Positions 17,917 to 26,311 of a stretch of 64,000 nt of DNA are shown here, in pieces. A model generated the notes under the pieces. The model did not search any database. It was not told the origin of the DNA and saw only the letters and a list, made by a program, of their open reading frames with translations. This DNA is from Acidobacteriota bacterium. Its GTDB lineage: Bacteria; Acidobacteriota; Holophagae; Holophagales; Holophagaceae. Location of the stretch: the NCBI GenBank assembly GCA_021794095.1, contig JAJYRN010000002.1, positions 278,520 to 342,519 of the forward strand, read 5' to 3'. The position numbers and the translations under genes were made by a program. The stretch's first letter is position 1. The number at the start of each line of letters is the position of its first letter.

Positions 17917-19562
17917 GTCTCCTGCTGCCCGCCCTCCTGGCCGTGCCTCCGGTCCAGGCGCCCGCGCCTGCGCAGGTTCACGCCCGCACGCCCGACGGCC
18001 GCATGGTGGTCCTCCGCCTCCAGTTCAAGAAAGGGTTGAGCCTCGAAGCCCGCCACCTGCCCAAGGCCTTCCTGGGGCACGGTACCCTGCCTCAGGGGTG
18101 GCTCAGCTTTGATCAGCTTTCTCCGGCCGGAAAGCGGTGGGCGTTGGCGGCCTTCTTCCCGAAGGACCGTTGGCACGATGACGGGGTGCGGCATGTGGTG
18201 GCCTACCCCAAGCTGGAATCCGTCTGGACGCTCGCAGCCCTCTTCACCGGCCATGGCCAGAACTACGACCGGCTCATGGCCGAGAATCCGGAGCTGCCAG
18301 AGAAGCTCCGCGCTGGCGATGTCTGGCAGATCCCGCGCCCCCTGCTGTCCGTGGATCTCGGTGGGCAGAGCCGGGAGCCCGACCGCTCCCAGCCCGAGGA
18401 TGGCCTGGATGACGAGGCCCGGGTGGCGGCCTACCGGGCCCTGCTTACCTACGGCCAGGACGACCAGGGCAAGTACGCAGCCTACCATCTGCGGAAGGGC
18501 GAGGCCCTCTACTCCAGCGTGGTCATGCGCTACACGGACCGGGTGGGTCCGAGGGCGGTCAACGATCTGGCGGAGGAGATTGCCCGCCGCAGCGGCATCT
18601 CGGATCTGCATGGCATCCAACCCGGCCAACTGGTCAAGATCCCCATCGCCGTTCTCGCCGACCCCTTCCAGCCCGAAGGGACCGCCGCCCTGGCGGAGGA
18701 GCGGGAAGTCCGGGCGGAAGTCCGGCGGACGGCGCGGGTGGAGGCTGGGCCGAAGCTCCAGGGTGTCCGTATCGTGCTGGATGCGGGCCACGGTGGCGTG
18801 GACATCGGAGCCCAGGCGAACGGCATCTGGGAATCGGATTTCGTCTACGACATCACCATGCGGGTGCGGCGTCTGCTCCAAGAAGAGACCGATGCCCAGG
18901 TCAGCAGCACCATCCGCTACCCCCGGATCGGCTTCCGGACGCGGGAGATCATCCGCACCCCGAGCCATGCGGCGGACATCCTCACCGATCCCCCCTTCGC
19001 CAACGATGGCGAGCATCCCAACGCCGTCAGCGTGCATCTCCGGTGGGTCCTGGCCAACGAGCTCTTCACAGAATTCATCCGCCGCAAAGGTGATCCGAAG
19101 AAGACCCTCTTCATCAGTTTCCATGCGGACAGCCTGCATCCCAGCTCCCGGGGCACGATGGTCTACGTGCCCGGTGCGGCCCTGGTGCCCTCCCATTTCG
19201 CCCTGGCCAGCAACCGGGCGGGCCGCGTGGCCGAGATGCGCCGGTTCTCCCGCGTCTCCTTCACGCCCCAGCAAAAACTCCGGGGCGAGGCCCGCAGCCG
19301 CCAGTTCTCAGAGGTGCTGCTGAGCGCCCTGCAGCGGGCGGATATCCCGATCCACATGAACCGCCCCATCCGGAACGTGGTCATCCGGAACGGCGCCAAG
19401 TGGGTGCCCGCCGTGATCCGCTACAGCCTTGGCGCCACCAAGGTGCTCGTGGAAGTGGCCAACCTCACCAACGAGGATGATGCCGCGAACCTGCGGGATC
19501 CCGCCTTCCGCGAACGCTACGCCGCTGCCGTGGTCAGCGCCATCCGGGCGTACTATCGGTAG
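17862..19562 (+). CDS. N-acetylmuramoyl-L-alanine amidase (Amidase_3) with LysM-like region
   Basis: 566 residues if read from ATG 17862, which gives a signal peptide with Arg residues then a Leu-rich core; TTG 17904 is an alternative with a better Shine-Dalgarno. Two LysM-like segments (about 105-155 and 195-260, the latter beginning KGEALYSSVV) would bind peptidoglycan. The catalytic domain starts VLDAGHGGVD with the first zinc His, and later has FISFHADS with the second. It cleaves the amide linking the stem peptide to muramic acid, as in cell separation. The C-terminus keeps the LVEVANLTNEDD Glu. The start overlaps the preceding gene. Confidence 0.9.
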   Translation: MGAGRAHGGGRGGALGGLSLLLPALLAVPPVQAPAPAQVHARTPDGRMVVLRLQFKKGLSLEARHLPKAFLGHGTLPQGWLSFDQLSPAGKRWALAAFFPKDRWHDDGVRHVVAYPKLESVWTLAALFTGHGQNYDRLMAENPELPEKLRAGDVWQIPRPLLSVDLGGQSREPDRSQPEDGLDDEARVAAYRALLTYGQDDQGKYAAYHLRKGEALYSSVVMRYTDRVGPRAVNDLAEEIARRSGISDLHGIQPGQLVKIPIAVLADPFQPEGTAALAEEREVRAEVRRTARVEAGPKLQGVRIVLDAGHGGVDIGAQANGIWESDFVYDITMRVRRLLQEETDAQVSSTIRYPRIGFRTREIIRTPSHAADILTDPPFANDGEHPNAVSVHLRWVLANELFTEFIRRKGDPKKTLFISFHADSLHPSSRGTMVYVPGAALVPSHFALASNRAGRVAEMRRFSRVSFTPQQKLRGEARSRQFSEVLLSALQRADIPIHMNRPIRNVVIRNGAKWVPAVIRYSLGATKVLVEVANLTNEDDAANLRDPAFRERYAAAVVSAIRAYYR

Positions 19563-19589
19563 CGCCCTCTGCGCCTCCGAGAGGTGGCC

Positions 19590-20009
19590 ATGCACCGTTT
19601 GACGCTGCCCATGCTTCTACTGGTGTCCCTCCTGCCCGGCTGCCGCCGCCCTGTACCGCAGCCGGCGCCCCAGGCCCGCGTCCTGATCCGCTTCCTGGAC
19701 CAGGATGCGGTGCTCACGCTTCCGGAAGCGCCACCGGAAGGTATCTGGCACCTCATGAATGCGGGGTGTTGGGAACCGTTGGCTCTGCGCTGGAGGCCCG
19801 GGAATCCCCGAATGGGCGCGGCGGTCGTCGGCCGGACTGCCCCCGATTGGGTACTGCTCGAAGACCCCTCCGGCAAAAGCCACCGCATCGTCATGCGCGG
19901 GCCCGGCCCCGAGGCGCTGAGCGAACGCAACGCAAGACTCGACCCCGACGAGGTCGAAACCCTCAGCCTCTTCGGGATTCTCTGGGCCCTGACCTGGTCC
20001 CGGCACTGA
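19590..20009 (+). CDS. Predicted lipoprotein, unknown function
   Basis: 139 residues from ATG 19590 (AGAGG upstream; GTG 19584 is also in frame). Signal peptide with lipobox LLPGC (Cys at about 18), then a Pro-rich linker and a small domain with RVLIRFLDQDAVLTL and two Trp-rich segments. It has no recognised family. It starts 28 bp after the amidase stop on the same strand, so may share its transcript and act at the cell envelope. Confidence 0.75.
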   Translation: MHRLTLPMLLLVSLLPGCRRPVPQPAPQARVLIRFLDQDAVLTLPEAPPEGIWHLMNAGCWEPLALRWRPGNPRMGAAVVGRTAPDWVLLEDPSGKSHRIVMRGPGPEALSERNARLDPDEVETLSLFGILWALTWSRH

Positions 20010-20056
20010 GCCAGCCTTGATTCCCGTCGCCCCCCCGGGCACACTGGAAAGCCAGC

Positions 20057-20132
20057 GCCAACTTAGCTCAGCTGGTAGAGCAGCTGATTCGTAATCAGCA
20101 GGTCGCAGGTTCGAATCCTGTAGTTGGCTCCA
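20057..20132 (+). tRNA. tRNA-Thr(CGU)
   Basis: 76 nt with encoded CCA. The acceptor stem GCCAACT pairs with AGTTGGC, the D-loop contains AGCTCAGCTGGTAGAG, the anticodon CGT is at 20090-20092 in the stem CTGATTCGTAATCAG, and the T-loop is GGTTCGAATCC. It reads ACG threonine codons. Its 3' end is part of an inverted repeat. Confidence 0.97.
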
Positions 20133-20194
20133 AAGCAAAGGCCCCCGGCGGGGGCCTTTGCTTTGGAGCACGTCATCGAGATTCGAACCTGCGA
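20103..20194. repeat. Large imperfect inverted repeat including the tRNA T-arm
   Basis: Outer 15-nt arms TCGCAGGTTCGAATC (20103-20117) and its complement at 20180-20194 flank the 20-bp terminator arms, separated by unmatched 9 and 10 nt. The right half is thus a mirror copy of the tRNA T-arm, CCA and terminator, with the acceptor-stem part altered. Confidence 0.85.
20127..20169 (+). terminator. Terminator hairpin fused to the tRNA-Thr 3' end
   Basis: Perfect 20-bp arms (20127-20146 and 20150-20169) with a 3-nt loop. The 5' arm contains the tRNA discriminator base and CCA. It must be resolved by processing to free the tRNA end. Confidence 0.75.
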
Positions 20195-20321
20195 GTGGAC
20201 TGCGGAGGCGTGCCACAAAGGCACGCCGGAGAAGGCCGGCGGCTGGCGAAGCCAGGCGCGGTTCGAATCCGGATCAAGTGGACTGAGGCCCCGCCCCCTC
20301 CTGGTTTCCGCTTGGCGAGGG
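20195..20321. other. Structured intergenic stretch with a tRNA-like T-loop
   Basis: No gene seen. It holds an 8-bp hairpin (20207-20214 / 20220-20227), a CTGGC/GCCAG hairpin near 20242-20254 and a lone T-loop sequence GGTTCGAATCC at 20260-20270 without a matching acceptor stem. It may be the remains of a tRNA or of an integration site; its function is unknown. Confidence 0.4.
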
Positions 20322-20867
20322 CTATTCCGTCGTGAGCGCGGCGTCCTCGGGGCAGGGGTGGTGGTGGTTGCGGAGGGCATGGACGGCGGTGTCGTAGTCC
20401 GGCTCGTGGGTCAGTTCCGGCACCAGTTCGGTGTGGACCACGGTGCCGTTCTCGTCCAGGGCCACCACGGCACGGGCCAGCAGGCCGCGCATGGGGCCAT
20501 CCACCAGGGTGACGCCGAAGGTCTTGCCGAAGCCGGGATGGCGGAAGGCGGAGGCGGTGACCACCCGGTCCGTATGTTCGGACGCGCAGAAGAGGGCCTG
20601 GGCGAAGGGCAGGTCCATGGAGACACACAGCAGCACGGTGTCTGACAGGTCCGCCGCGAGGCGGTCGAAGGTCCGCACGCTCTGGGCGCAGATCGCGGTG
20701 TCGAGGCTGGGGAAGATGTTCATCAGCACCCGCCTGCCTTCCAGGTCCACGTTGGTGATCTCGCGGAGATCCTTCGTGGTGAGGCTGAAATCCGGCGTGG
20801 GGCGCCCTGGGATGGGTAGCTCACCGCAGGTGAGGGTGGCGTGGCCGTTCAGGGTGAGGGTGGCCAT
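20322..20867 (-). CDS. tpx: Thiol peroxidase Tpx
   Basis: 181 residues of the atypical 2-Cys peroxiredoxin family. The peroxidatic Cys60 lies in SLDTAICAQSVRTF and the resolving Cys94 in LFCASE, a 34-residue spacing identical to that of E. coli Tpx. It reduces H2O2 and alkyl hydroperoxides using thioredoxin. The tail is slightly longer than usual and His-rich (RNHHHPC). It is transcribed towards the tRNA region; the start is 156 bp from the divergent hydrolase gene. Confidence 0.95.
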   Translation of the reverse strand: MATLTLNGHATLTCGELPIPGRPTPDFSLTTKDLREITNVDLEGRRVLMNIFPSLDTAICAQSVRTFDRLAADLSDTVLLCVSMDLPFAQALFCASEHTDRVVTASAFRHPGFGKTFGVTLVDGPMRGLLARAVVALDENGTVVHTELVPELTHEPDYDTAVHALRNHHHPCPEDAALTTE

Positions 20868-20970
20868 GGCAACTCCAGAAATGTGCCCTCAACATACGCC
20901 CCGCTTCCACGGAGGGCCAGAGCCGGGCTTGCGCCGGCTGGCGGGAACCTCGGTGACGCCGGGTGAGAAA

Positions 20971-21001
20971 GATGGCGCGACCTGGACTGTCTCGCGCCAT
21001 C
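20971..21001. other. 10-bp hairpin in the leader of the UPF0173 gene
   Basis: Perfect 10-bp arms (20971-20980 and 20992-21001) with an 11-nt loop, ending 22 bp before the ATG at 21024. It could be an upstream terminator or a leader element; there is no T-run. Confidence 0.45.
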
Positions 21002-21023
21002 ATGGGCCGGTTCGGAGGTTCCC

Positions 21024-21779
21024 ATGCGCGTCTTCAGGATCCTGGCCGCGATGGTCGTTCCCGCCCTCCTGGCTGCTGCGCCTGCGCCCCGGCCCAAGGC
21101 TGCATTCAAGGTGACCTGGCTCGGCCATGCGGCCTTCGAGGTGGTCTCCCCGGGGGGGACCGATCTGCTGATTGATCCCTACCTCACCCAGGATCCGGCC
21201 ACGCCCGCCGCGGATAAGGATCTCTCGCGCTACAGGCCTGCGGCGATCCTCGTGACCCATAGCCACTTTGATCATGTCGGCGACACCACGGCCCTGGCCA
21301 AGCGCACCGGCGCGAAGGTGATCGCGCCCTCCGAACTGATGCCCATGCTGGGGGTGCCCCCAGGGCAGTTCATCGGCTGCAACGTCGGCGGCCGCATCCA
21401 GGTGGGCGATGTCACCATCCACGTCGTGCCCGCCATGCACAGCAGCACGCCCGGCGGGCGCCCCGTGGGTTATGTCCTCACGTTCAAGGATGGCCGCAGC
21501 CTCTACCACACCGGGGATACCTGGATCTTCGGGGACATGGCCCTCATCCAGGAGCTGTACCACCCGAGCGTGCTACTCCTGTGCGTGGGCGGGGGCCCCT
21601 ACACCGAGGATCCCGCCACGGCCGCCCTGGCCGTGAAGAAGTACTTCCACCCCGAGGCCATCGTGCCCATGCACTACGGGACCTTCCCGGGCCTCGCCAA
21701 GGCGGAGGAGGTCCGCAGGGCCTTCGCGGGCGACAAGCGTCTGCGGATGATGCGGCCTGGGGAGACATTGGCCTTCTGA
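21024..21779 (+). CDS. Secreted metallo-beta-lactamase-fold hydrolase (UPF0173 type)
   Basis: 251 residues. Signal peptide (about 1-20), then the short MBL core TWLGHAAFEV, the metal motif HSHFDHVGD, later MHSSTPGG and TGDTWIFGDM, and a closing IVPMHYGTFPG. This matches the UPF0173 metal-dependent hydrolases, whose substrates are mostly unknown. The signal peptide is notable because most family members are cytosolic. purD starts 40 bp after it on the same strand. Confidence 0.87.
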   Translation: MRVFRILAAMVVPALLAAAPAPRPKAAFKVTWLGHAAFEVVSPGGTDLLIDPYLTQDPATPAADKDLSRYRPAAILVTHSHFDHVGDTTALAKRTGAKVIAPSELMPMLGVPPGQFIGCNVGGRIQVGDVTIHVVPAMHSSTPGGRPVGYVLTFKDGRSLYHTGDTWIFGDMALIQELYHPSVLLLCVGGGPYTEDPATAALAVKKYFHPEAIVPMHYGTFPGLAKAEEVRRAFAGDKRLRMMRPGETLAF

Positions 21780-21819
21780 AGGCCGGTCTCTTGCGATACT
21801 GGGTGCTTCGGAGGTCTTC

Positions 21820-23124
21820 ATGAAGGTCCTGCTCCTCGGCTCGGGCGGCCGGGAACATGCGTTGGCGTTGAAACTCACGACGGCGCGCACCCCTGTGGAA
21901 CTTGTGTCCTCTCCTGGCAGTGATGCCTTGGCCGAGTTGGGTGCGCGGGTGTCGCTGAATATCGAGGATCCGAGCGCGGTGGCGGCCTGGTGCGCCGCCC
22001 ACCGCCCGGGTCTGGTGGTCATCGGGCCCGAGGCGCCCCTGGTGGCGGGTGTGGCCGATGCGGTGCGGGCTGTGGGGGTACCGGTCTTCGGCCACGGCGC
22101 CGCCACGGCGCGGCTGGAGGGGAGCAAGGCCTTCGCCAAGGCCTTCATGGAGCGCCATGGCATCCCCTGCGCCGCCAGCCGGACGGTGACGGACCTGGCC
22201 GAGGGCGAGGCCCTCATCCGGTCCTGGCCCCACGGCTATCCCATCGTCCTGAAGGCCGATGGCCTGGCGGCGGGGAAGGGCGTGGTGCTGGCCCAGGACG
22301 AGGCCGAGGCCCTGGCCACCTTCCGGGCCTTCCTGGCGGGGCAGTTCGGAGAGGCCAGCCGAACGGTGGTCTTCGAGGAACCGCTGGTCGGCATGGAGCT
22401 GTCGCTGCATGTGCTGGTGGATGTGGATGCGGACCACGCCACCTCCGCCCTGCTGCCCGCCTGCCAGGACCACAAGCGCATCTTCGAGGACGACTGCGGG
22501 CCCAACACCGGCGGCATGGGCGCCTTCGGCCCCATCCCCTTCCTGCGCCCCGAGGATGTGGAACGCATGCGCCGCGAGCTGGTGGAGCCCACCGTGCGCG
22601 GTCTCCAGAAGGATGGTCTGGCGGCCCGGGGCGTGCTCTTCCTGGGGGTCATGTGGACCTCCCAGGGGCCGAAACTGTTGGAATACAACGTGCGTTTCGG
22701 CGACCCGGAGACCCAGGTGCTCATGCAGCTTCTGGACGAGGATCTGCCCGCCCTCCTGCTGGAGGTGGCCACGCACCGCTTCCAGGGACGTGCGCTGCGC
22801 ACGCTGCCGGGCTGCGCCATCGCGATGGTGCTGGCGGCGGAGGGCTACCCCGAAAGCGCCCGGCGGGATGTCCCCATCCGCATCGGCGCACCTGGGGCCA
22901 CGGTCATTCATGCGGGCACCCGCCAGCAGGACGGGCAGTGGGTCACCAACGGCGGTCGGGTGCTGAACCTCGCCACCGTGGCACCAAACCTCGCCGCGGC
23001 GCGGGCCGCCCTCGCGGCCGCCCTGCCGGAGGTCCACTGGCCCGGCATGCAGGCCCGCCGGGATATCGGTTTGAAAGCCCTCCGGCACGCCGAGGCCGGG
23101 AAGACCGTCCAGGATCCGTGGTGA
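21820..23124 (+). CDS. purD: Phosphoribosylamine-glycine ligase PurD
   Basis: 434 residues, ATP-grasp fold. It begins MKVLLLGSGGREHALA and contains GPEAPLVAGVADAV, KADGLAAGKGVV and the ATP-grasp end EYNVRFGDPETQ. It joins glycine to phosphoribosylamine, the second step of purine synthesis. Standard length. The last 60 bp and the downstream hairpin reappear in degraded form at 24098, a trace of local duplication. Confidence 0.97.
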   Translation: MKVLLLGSGGREHALALKLTTARTPVELVSSPGSDALAELGARVSLNIEDPSAVAAWCAAHRPGLVVIGPEAPLVAGVADAVRAVGVPVFGHGAATARLEGSKAFAKAFMERHGIPCAASRTVTDLAEGEALIRSWPHGYPIVLKADGLAAGKGVVLAQDEAEALATFRAFLAGQFGEASRTVVFEEPLVGMELSLHVLVDVDADHATSALLPACQDHKRIFEDDCGPNTGGMGAFGPIPFLRPEDVERMRRELVEPTVRGLQKDGLAARGVLFLGVMWTSQGPKLLEYNVRFGDPETQVLMQLLDEDLPALLLEVATHRFQGRALRTLPGCAIAMVLAAEGYPESARRDVPIRIGAPGATVIHAGTRQQDGQWVTNGGRVLNLATVAPNLAAARAALAAALPEVHWPGMQARRDIGLKALRHAEAGKTVQDPW

Positions 23125-23140
23125 GCCGTTCGACGGCTCA
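23122..23140 (+). terminator. Short hairpin after purD
   Basis: 8-bp arms with a 3-nt TCG loop (23122-23129 / 23133-23140), overlapping the purD stop. A weak terminator; no T-run follows. Confidence 0.5.
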
Positions 23141-23214
23141 ACCCCGCCATTGGTGAAGCTCACCCTGGTTCGACCGGACCGTGGGGCTAGGGTGAGTGGA
23201 TGGAGGATCCCGGG

Positions 23215-24013
23215 ATGAGCCCAGCCCGCCGCACCTGGTTTTCATGCGTGATTCTGCTTGGGATTCTGCTGGACCTGACGCTCGGTTCCATCTTCCAGCC
23301 AAGGTTCCCCTGGCAGATGCTCGGGGCCGGTGTCGCCCTGGCAGCGGTGGTGCTGGCTGGGGCGCTGTGGGTCCACGGTGTCCGTGGGGCCGGCCGTGGC
23401 TGGCGGCGGGCGGTGTTCCTCCTGGCCTTCGCCGCTCCGATGGTCTGGCTGGGTTTAGGGCTGACCGACTTCGCCCGCGGCTTTGTGGAGGCGACCAATG
23501 AAGGGCGCCGGGATGGCCAGGCCATGGCCATCCAGGATCGGGCCGCGGAGGGGCTGCCGTCAAAATCACCCCGGCCCCTTCCGGTGAATCCCATTCCCAA
23601 GACCAACCCCACCAGCGAGCTCCTTTCCTGGGTTGTCCTGACGGTTTTGCTGGCCCTGATCCTGGATCGCCTGGAACGCCGCCAAGCCGAGGCGGAGCGC
23701 CAGACCGGGCTGGCCAAGGAGGCTCAGTACCGGGCCCTGGGCGCCCGTCTGGCGCCGCATTTCATCTTCAACACCCTGAACACACTCCACGCGCAGATCG
23801 AGGCTGATCCGAATCTTCGCCGATCGGCTGGGGGACGGAGCGGTCCAGGTCGGCGTGGACGATCCCGGAGATGGTTCATCGGGGAACGGAAGCCTCCCAG
23901 GTACCGGCACGGCCCTGGACACCCTCCGCCAGCGCCTGGAAAAGCCGGAGGACCTGGCGATGGGCTTGGTGGATGGTCGTCATCGCGTGAGCTTCCGGTG
24001 GAGGCTGGCATGA
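23215..24013 (+). pseudogene. LytS-type histidine kinase broken by a 275-bp deletion
   Basis: The N-terminal half is intact: membrane segments, a coiled coil and the phospho-acceptor box LAPHFIFNTLNTLHAQ (His182). After EADP the frame is lost at 23808-23810. The downstream DNA in another frame continues the family's C-terminus, with VGVDDPGDG, GTGTALDTLRQRL and HRVSFRWRLA ending at TGA 24013. Compared with the paralogue at 24222, bases equivalent to 24752-25026 (275 bp) are missing, including the dimerisation helices and the ATP N-box. Both deletion ends read TCC, a microhomology. The fused reading frame runs on to 24210 but its tail is out-of-frame sequence. ATG 23215 has GGAGG eight bases upstream. 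Confidence 0.85.
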
Positions 24014-24097
24014 GCGGATCCTGTCTGGAACCTCAGACACTGTTGCCTTCCAAAACGCTATTCTCTGACGCGGGTTCATTCGCGCGCTGGCTGCAGT

Positions 24098-24190
24098 CCT
24101 GCTGCGGGCCCACCGCGGCATCGGCCCCACGGCCCTCCGGCACGCCGAAACCGGGAAGACCTCCCAGAGCCCCGGGCGAACCATTCGTGG
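24098..24190 (+). repeat. Degraded second copy of the purD 3' end
   Basis: CCCTCCGGCACGCCGA is identical to bases near the end of purD, followed by CCGGGAAGACC with few changes, then a decayed copy of the purD terminator hairpin. It precedes the kinase gene at 24222 just as purD precedes the first kinase. The gap 24014-24097 holds nothing recognised. Confidence 0.75.
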
Positions 24191-24221
24191 CGAATCCCCG
24201 TCTTAGCTGAGGGAGACATCC

Positions 24222-25217
24222 GTGGCCATTCCGACGAACCTACAGTGCGAGTGGGACAAGGTCCGCCAGCAGAACCCGGGCACCCGGCTCTGGTGGGCGA
24301 TCCGGATTGTCATCACCCTGGGATTGCTCAATGGGCCCCTCCTATCCCTGGTGCATGGTCGGGGGGGGTGGGTTTTTCTCCTGTTCCTGGGGATTCTGGC
24401 GGGCGCAGGCTCCCTCTGGTGGTTGGCGGCTCGCCTCTACGAGCGTGAGCGGCTGCGGATCGAGCGCAAGGAAGCCTCGGGTCGCCTGGGAGGATGGCGC
24501 GGAGCCGTGCCCATGCTGGTCCTGACCCCGGCCCTGCTTCTGGGGCTGCAGCCCGCCTCCTTCCTGGCGGCGACCCTCCTCCCCTTGAGCATCTTCGTGG
24601 GGCTGGTCTTCCTCATGGAGCAGGCGCTGGCGGCCAAGCGCGCCAGCTTCGACCTGCTGGCGGCCCGGGAGGATGCCCTCCGGGCCCGTCTGGCCCCGCA
24701 TTTCATCTTCAACACCCTGAACACGCTGCATGCTCAGATCGAGGCTGATCCCCGGGGCGCCCAGGCCACCACCGAGCGGCTGGCCCAGTTGTTCCGCCAG
24801 GTGATTTGCGCCGCGGATCAGCCCACCATCTCCCTGAAACAGGAGCTGGCCTTCGTGGAGGCCTACCTGGGCATCGAGCAGGCGCGGCTGGGAGCGCGGT
24901 TGAAGGTGGTTCTCGACATTCCGGAGGAACTGGAATCCGCCCCGATCCCGCCGCTTTCCCTCCAGGTGCTGGTGGAGAACGCCATCAAGCACGGCGTGGC
25001 GCCCCTGGAGCAGGGCGGGACGGTCCGAATCGGCGCCGAGCGGCGCGAGGGCGCCCTGTACCTCTGGGTGGAGGATCCGGGCACCGGGGCCAGTCCGAAC
25101 AAAGGCACGGGCACGGCCCTGGAGACCCTGCGCCAGCGGCTGGAGAAGCTCGATGACCTAGAGATGGGGATGGTGGACGGACGGCACCGCGTGTCCTTCC
25201 GGTGGAGGCTGGCATGA
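24222..25217 (+). CDS. LytS-family sensor histidine kinase
   Basis: 331 residues, GTG start with GAGGGAGA upstream. About four hydrophobic segments in residues 20-140 replace a sensor domain. The His_kinase-type core starts LRARLAPHFIFNTLNTLHAQ with phospho-acceptor His160, followed by LSLQVLVENAIKHGVAP (ATP N-box) and KGTGTALETLRQRLE (G-box). It would phosphorylate the LytTR regulator at 27132. The stop overlaps the next kinase in ATGA. Confidence 0.92.
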   Translation: MAIPTNLQCEWDKVRQQNPGTRLWWAIRIVITLGLLNGPLLSLVHGRGGWVFLLFLGILAGAGSLWWLAARLYERERLRIERKEASGRLGGWRGAVPMLVLTPALLLGLQPASFLAATLLPLSIFVGLVFLMEQALAAKRASFDLLAAREDALRARLAPHFIFNTLNTLHAQIEADPRGAQATTERLAQLFRQVICAADQPTISLKQELAFVEAYLGIEQARLGARLKVVLDIPEELESAPIPPLSLQVLVENAIKHGVAPLEQGGTVRIGAERREGALYLWVEDPGTGASPNKGTGTALETLRQRLEKLDDLEMGMVDGRHRVSFRWRLA

Positions 25218-26311
25218 ACCGGCCCCCACGGCATTTGCGAACATCCTCTGTTCCTCTGGGCGTCAGGCTGTGGGCTGCTGGGTTCGCCCTGCTGGCCAAG
25301 GCCCGGAGTGATCACAACCGGATTTTCAGCGTCCTGAGGGTGGCCGGCCCCAGCCTGGTCCTGTTCGGGCTGGTCTCCCTGCTGCCGGATCGGGGCCGGC
25401 TGGCCACCCTGAAAGGGGCCCCGTACGACTTCGTGCTCGGCCTGCTCTTCGGCATGGGGGCCAGCTGGACCGTTGTTTTCGGATTCACCAACCTGCCGCG
25501 GGGAGCCTGGCGTTGGTTGCGTTTTCTGGGCATGGGTTCCCTGGGCACGGTCTGCCTTTTCTGGATAGGGGATGCCCTCGCCCAAGCTCATAACGCCCTC
25601 ATCCCCCACGTCGGCGGCGGCCCCTGGAGCGGAACTCCCAGGACATTCCAGGGCTTTCTGGTGGCCTGCATCCTTACGCTCCTCTTCGCGTTCTTCTTCA
25701 ATCGGATCGAGCGCCACCGCCAGGAGGCTGAGGAGCAGCGCAGGTTTGCCGAGGCGGCCCAGGAGGCCGCCCTGCGCTCCCGGCTGGTGCCCCATTTCAT
25801 CTTCAACGCGCTGAACACCCTGCATGCCCAGATCCAGGGCGATCCCAAAGGGGCGGAAGCCACCACGGAACGCCTGGCGGATTTGTTCCGGCAGGTGCTG
25901 GCCCTGTCGGATGACGCGACGATTCCCCTCAAGCAGGAACTGGCCTTCGTGGAGGCCTACCTGGGCGTTGAGCAGGCGCGGCTGGGGGCGCGGATGAAGG
26001 TGGTCGTTGAGGTGCCTGAGGATCTGGAAACCCTGCCGATCCCGCCCCTCTCCCTCCAGGTGCTGGTGGAGAACGCCATCAAGCATGGTGTGGCGCCTCT
26101 GGAGCAGGGCGGAGTGGTCCGCATCGGCGCCGAGCGGCGCGAGGGCGCCCTGTACCTCTGGGTGGAGGATCCGGGAAACGGGGCCAGTCCGAACAAAGGC
26201 ACGGGCACGGCCCTGGAGACCCTGCGCCAGCGGCTGGCCCGGCCCGAGGATTTGACGATGGAACGCACGGCGACGGGCTTCCGGGTGGCCTTCCGATGGC
26301 GGCAGGCATGA
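25214..26311 (+). CDS. LytS-family sensor histidine kinase (second intact copy)
   Basis: 365 residues. ATG 25214 is in the ATGA overlap shared by all joints of this array. Three to four membrane segments (about 30-160), an Arg/Glu-rich coiled coil, phospho-acceptor His194 in LVPHFIFNALNTLHAQ, N-box VENAIKHGVAP, and a G-box nearly identical at DNA level to that of the 24222 copy. The long near-identical tract suggests recent duplication or gene conversion. The sensed signal is unknown. Confidence 0.92.
   Translation: MNRPPRHLRTSSVPLGVRLWAAGFALLAKARSDHNRIFSVLRVAGPSLVLFGLVSLLPDRGRLATLKGAPYDFVLGLLFGMGASWTVVFGFTNLPRGAWRWLRFLGMGSLGTVCLFWIGDALAQAHNALIPHVGGGPWSGTPRTFQGFLVACILTLLFAFFFNRIERHRQEAEEQRRFAEAAQEAALRSRLVPHFIFNALNTLHAQIQGDPKGAEATTERLADLFRQVLALSDDATIPLKQELAFVEAYLGVEQARLGARMKVVVEVPEDLETLPIPPLSLQVLVENAIKHGVAPLEQGGVVRIGAERREGALYLWVEDPGNGASPNKGTGTALETLRQRLARPEDLTMERTATGFRVAFRWRQA

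Noticed and set aside
20260..20270. Second tRNA gene suggested by a GGTTCGAATCC T-loop
   Set aside because: No acceptor, D-arm or anticodon stem can be paired around it.
21544..23163. Long minus-strand frame opposite purD
   Set aside because: Antisense of a certain gene; no recognisable domain.
24014..24210. C-terminal extension of the first kinase reading frame
   Set aside because: The sequence is out of frame after a deletion and overlaps a decayed purD tail, so it is not a real domain.
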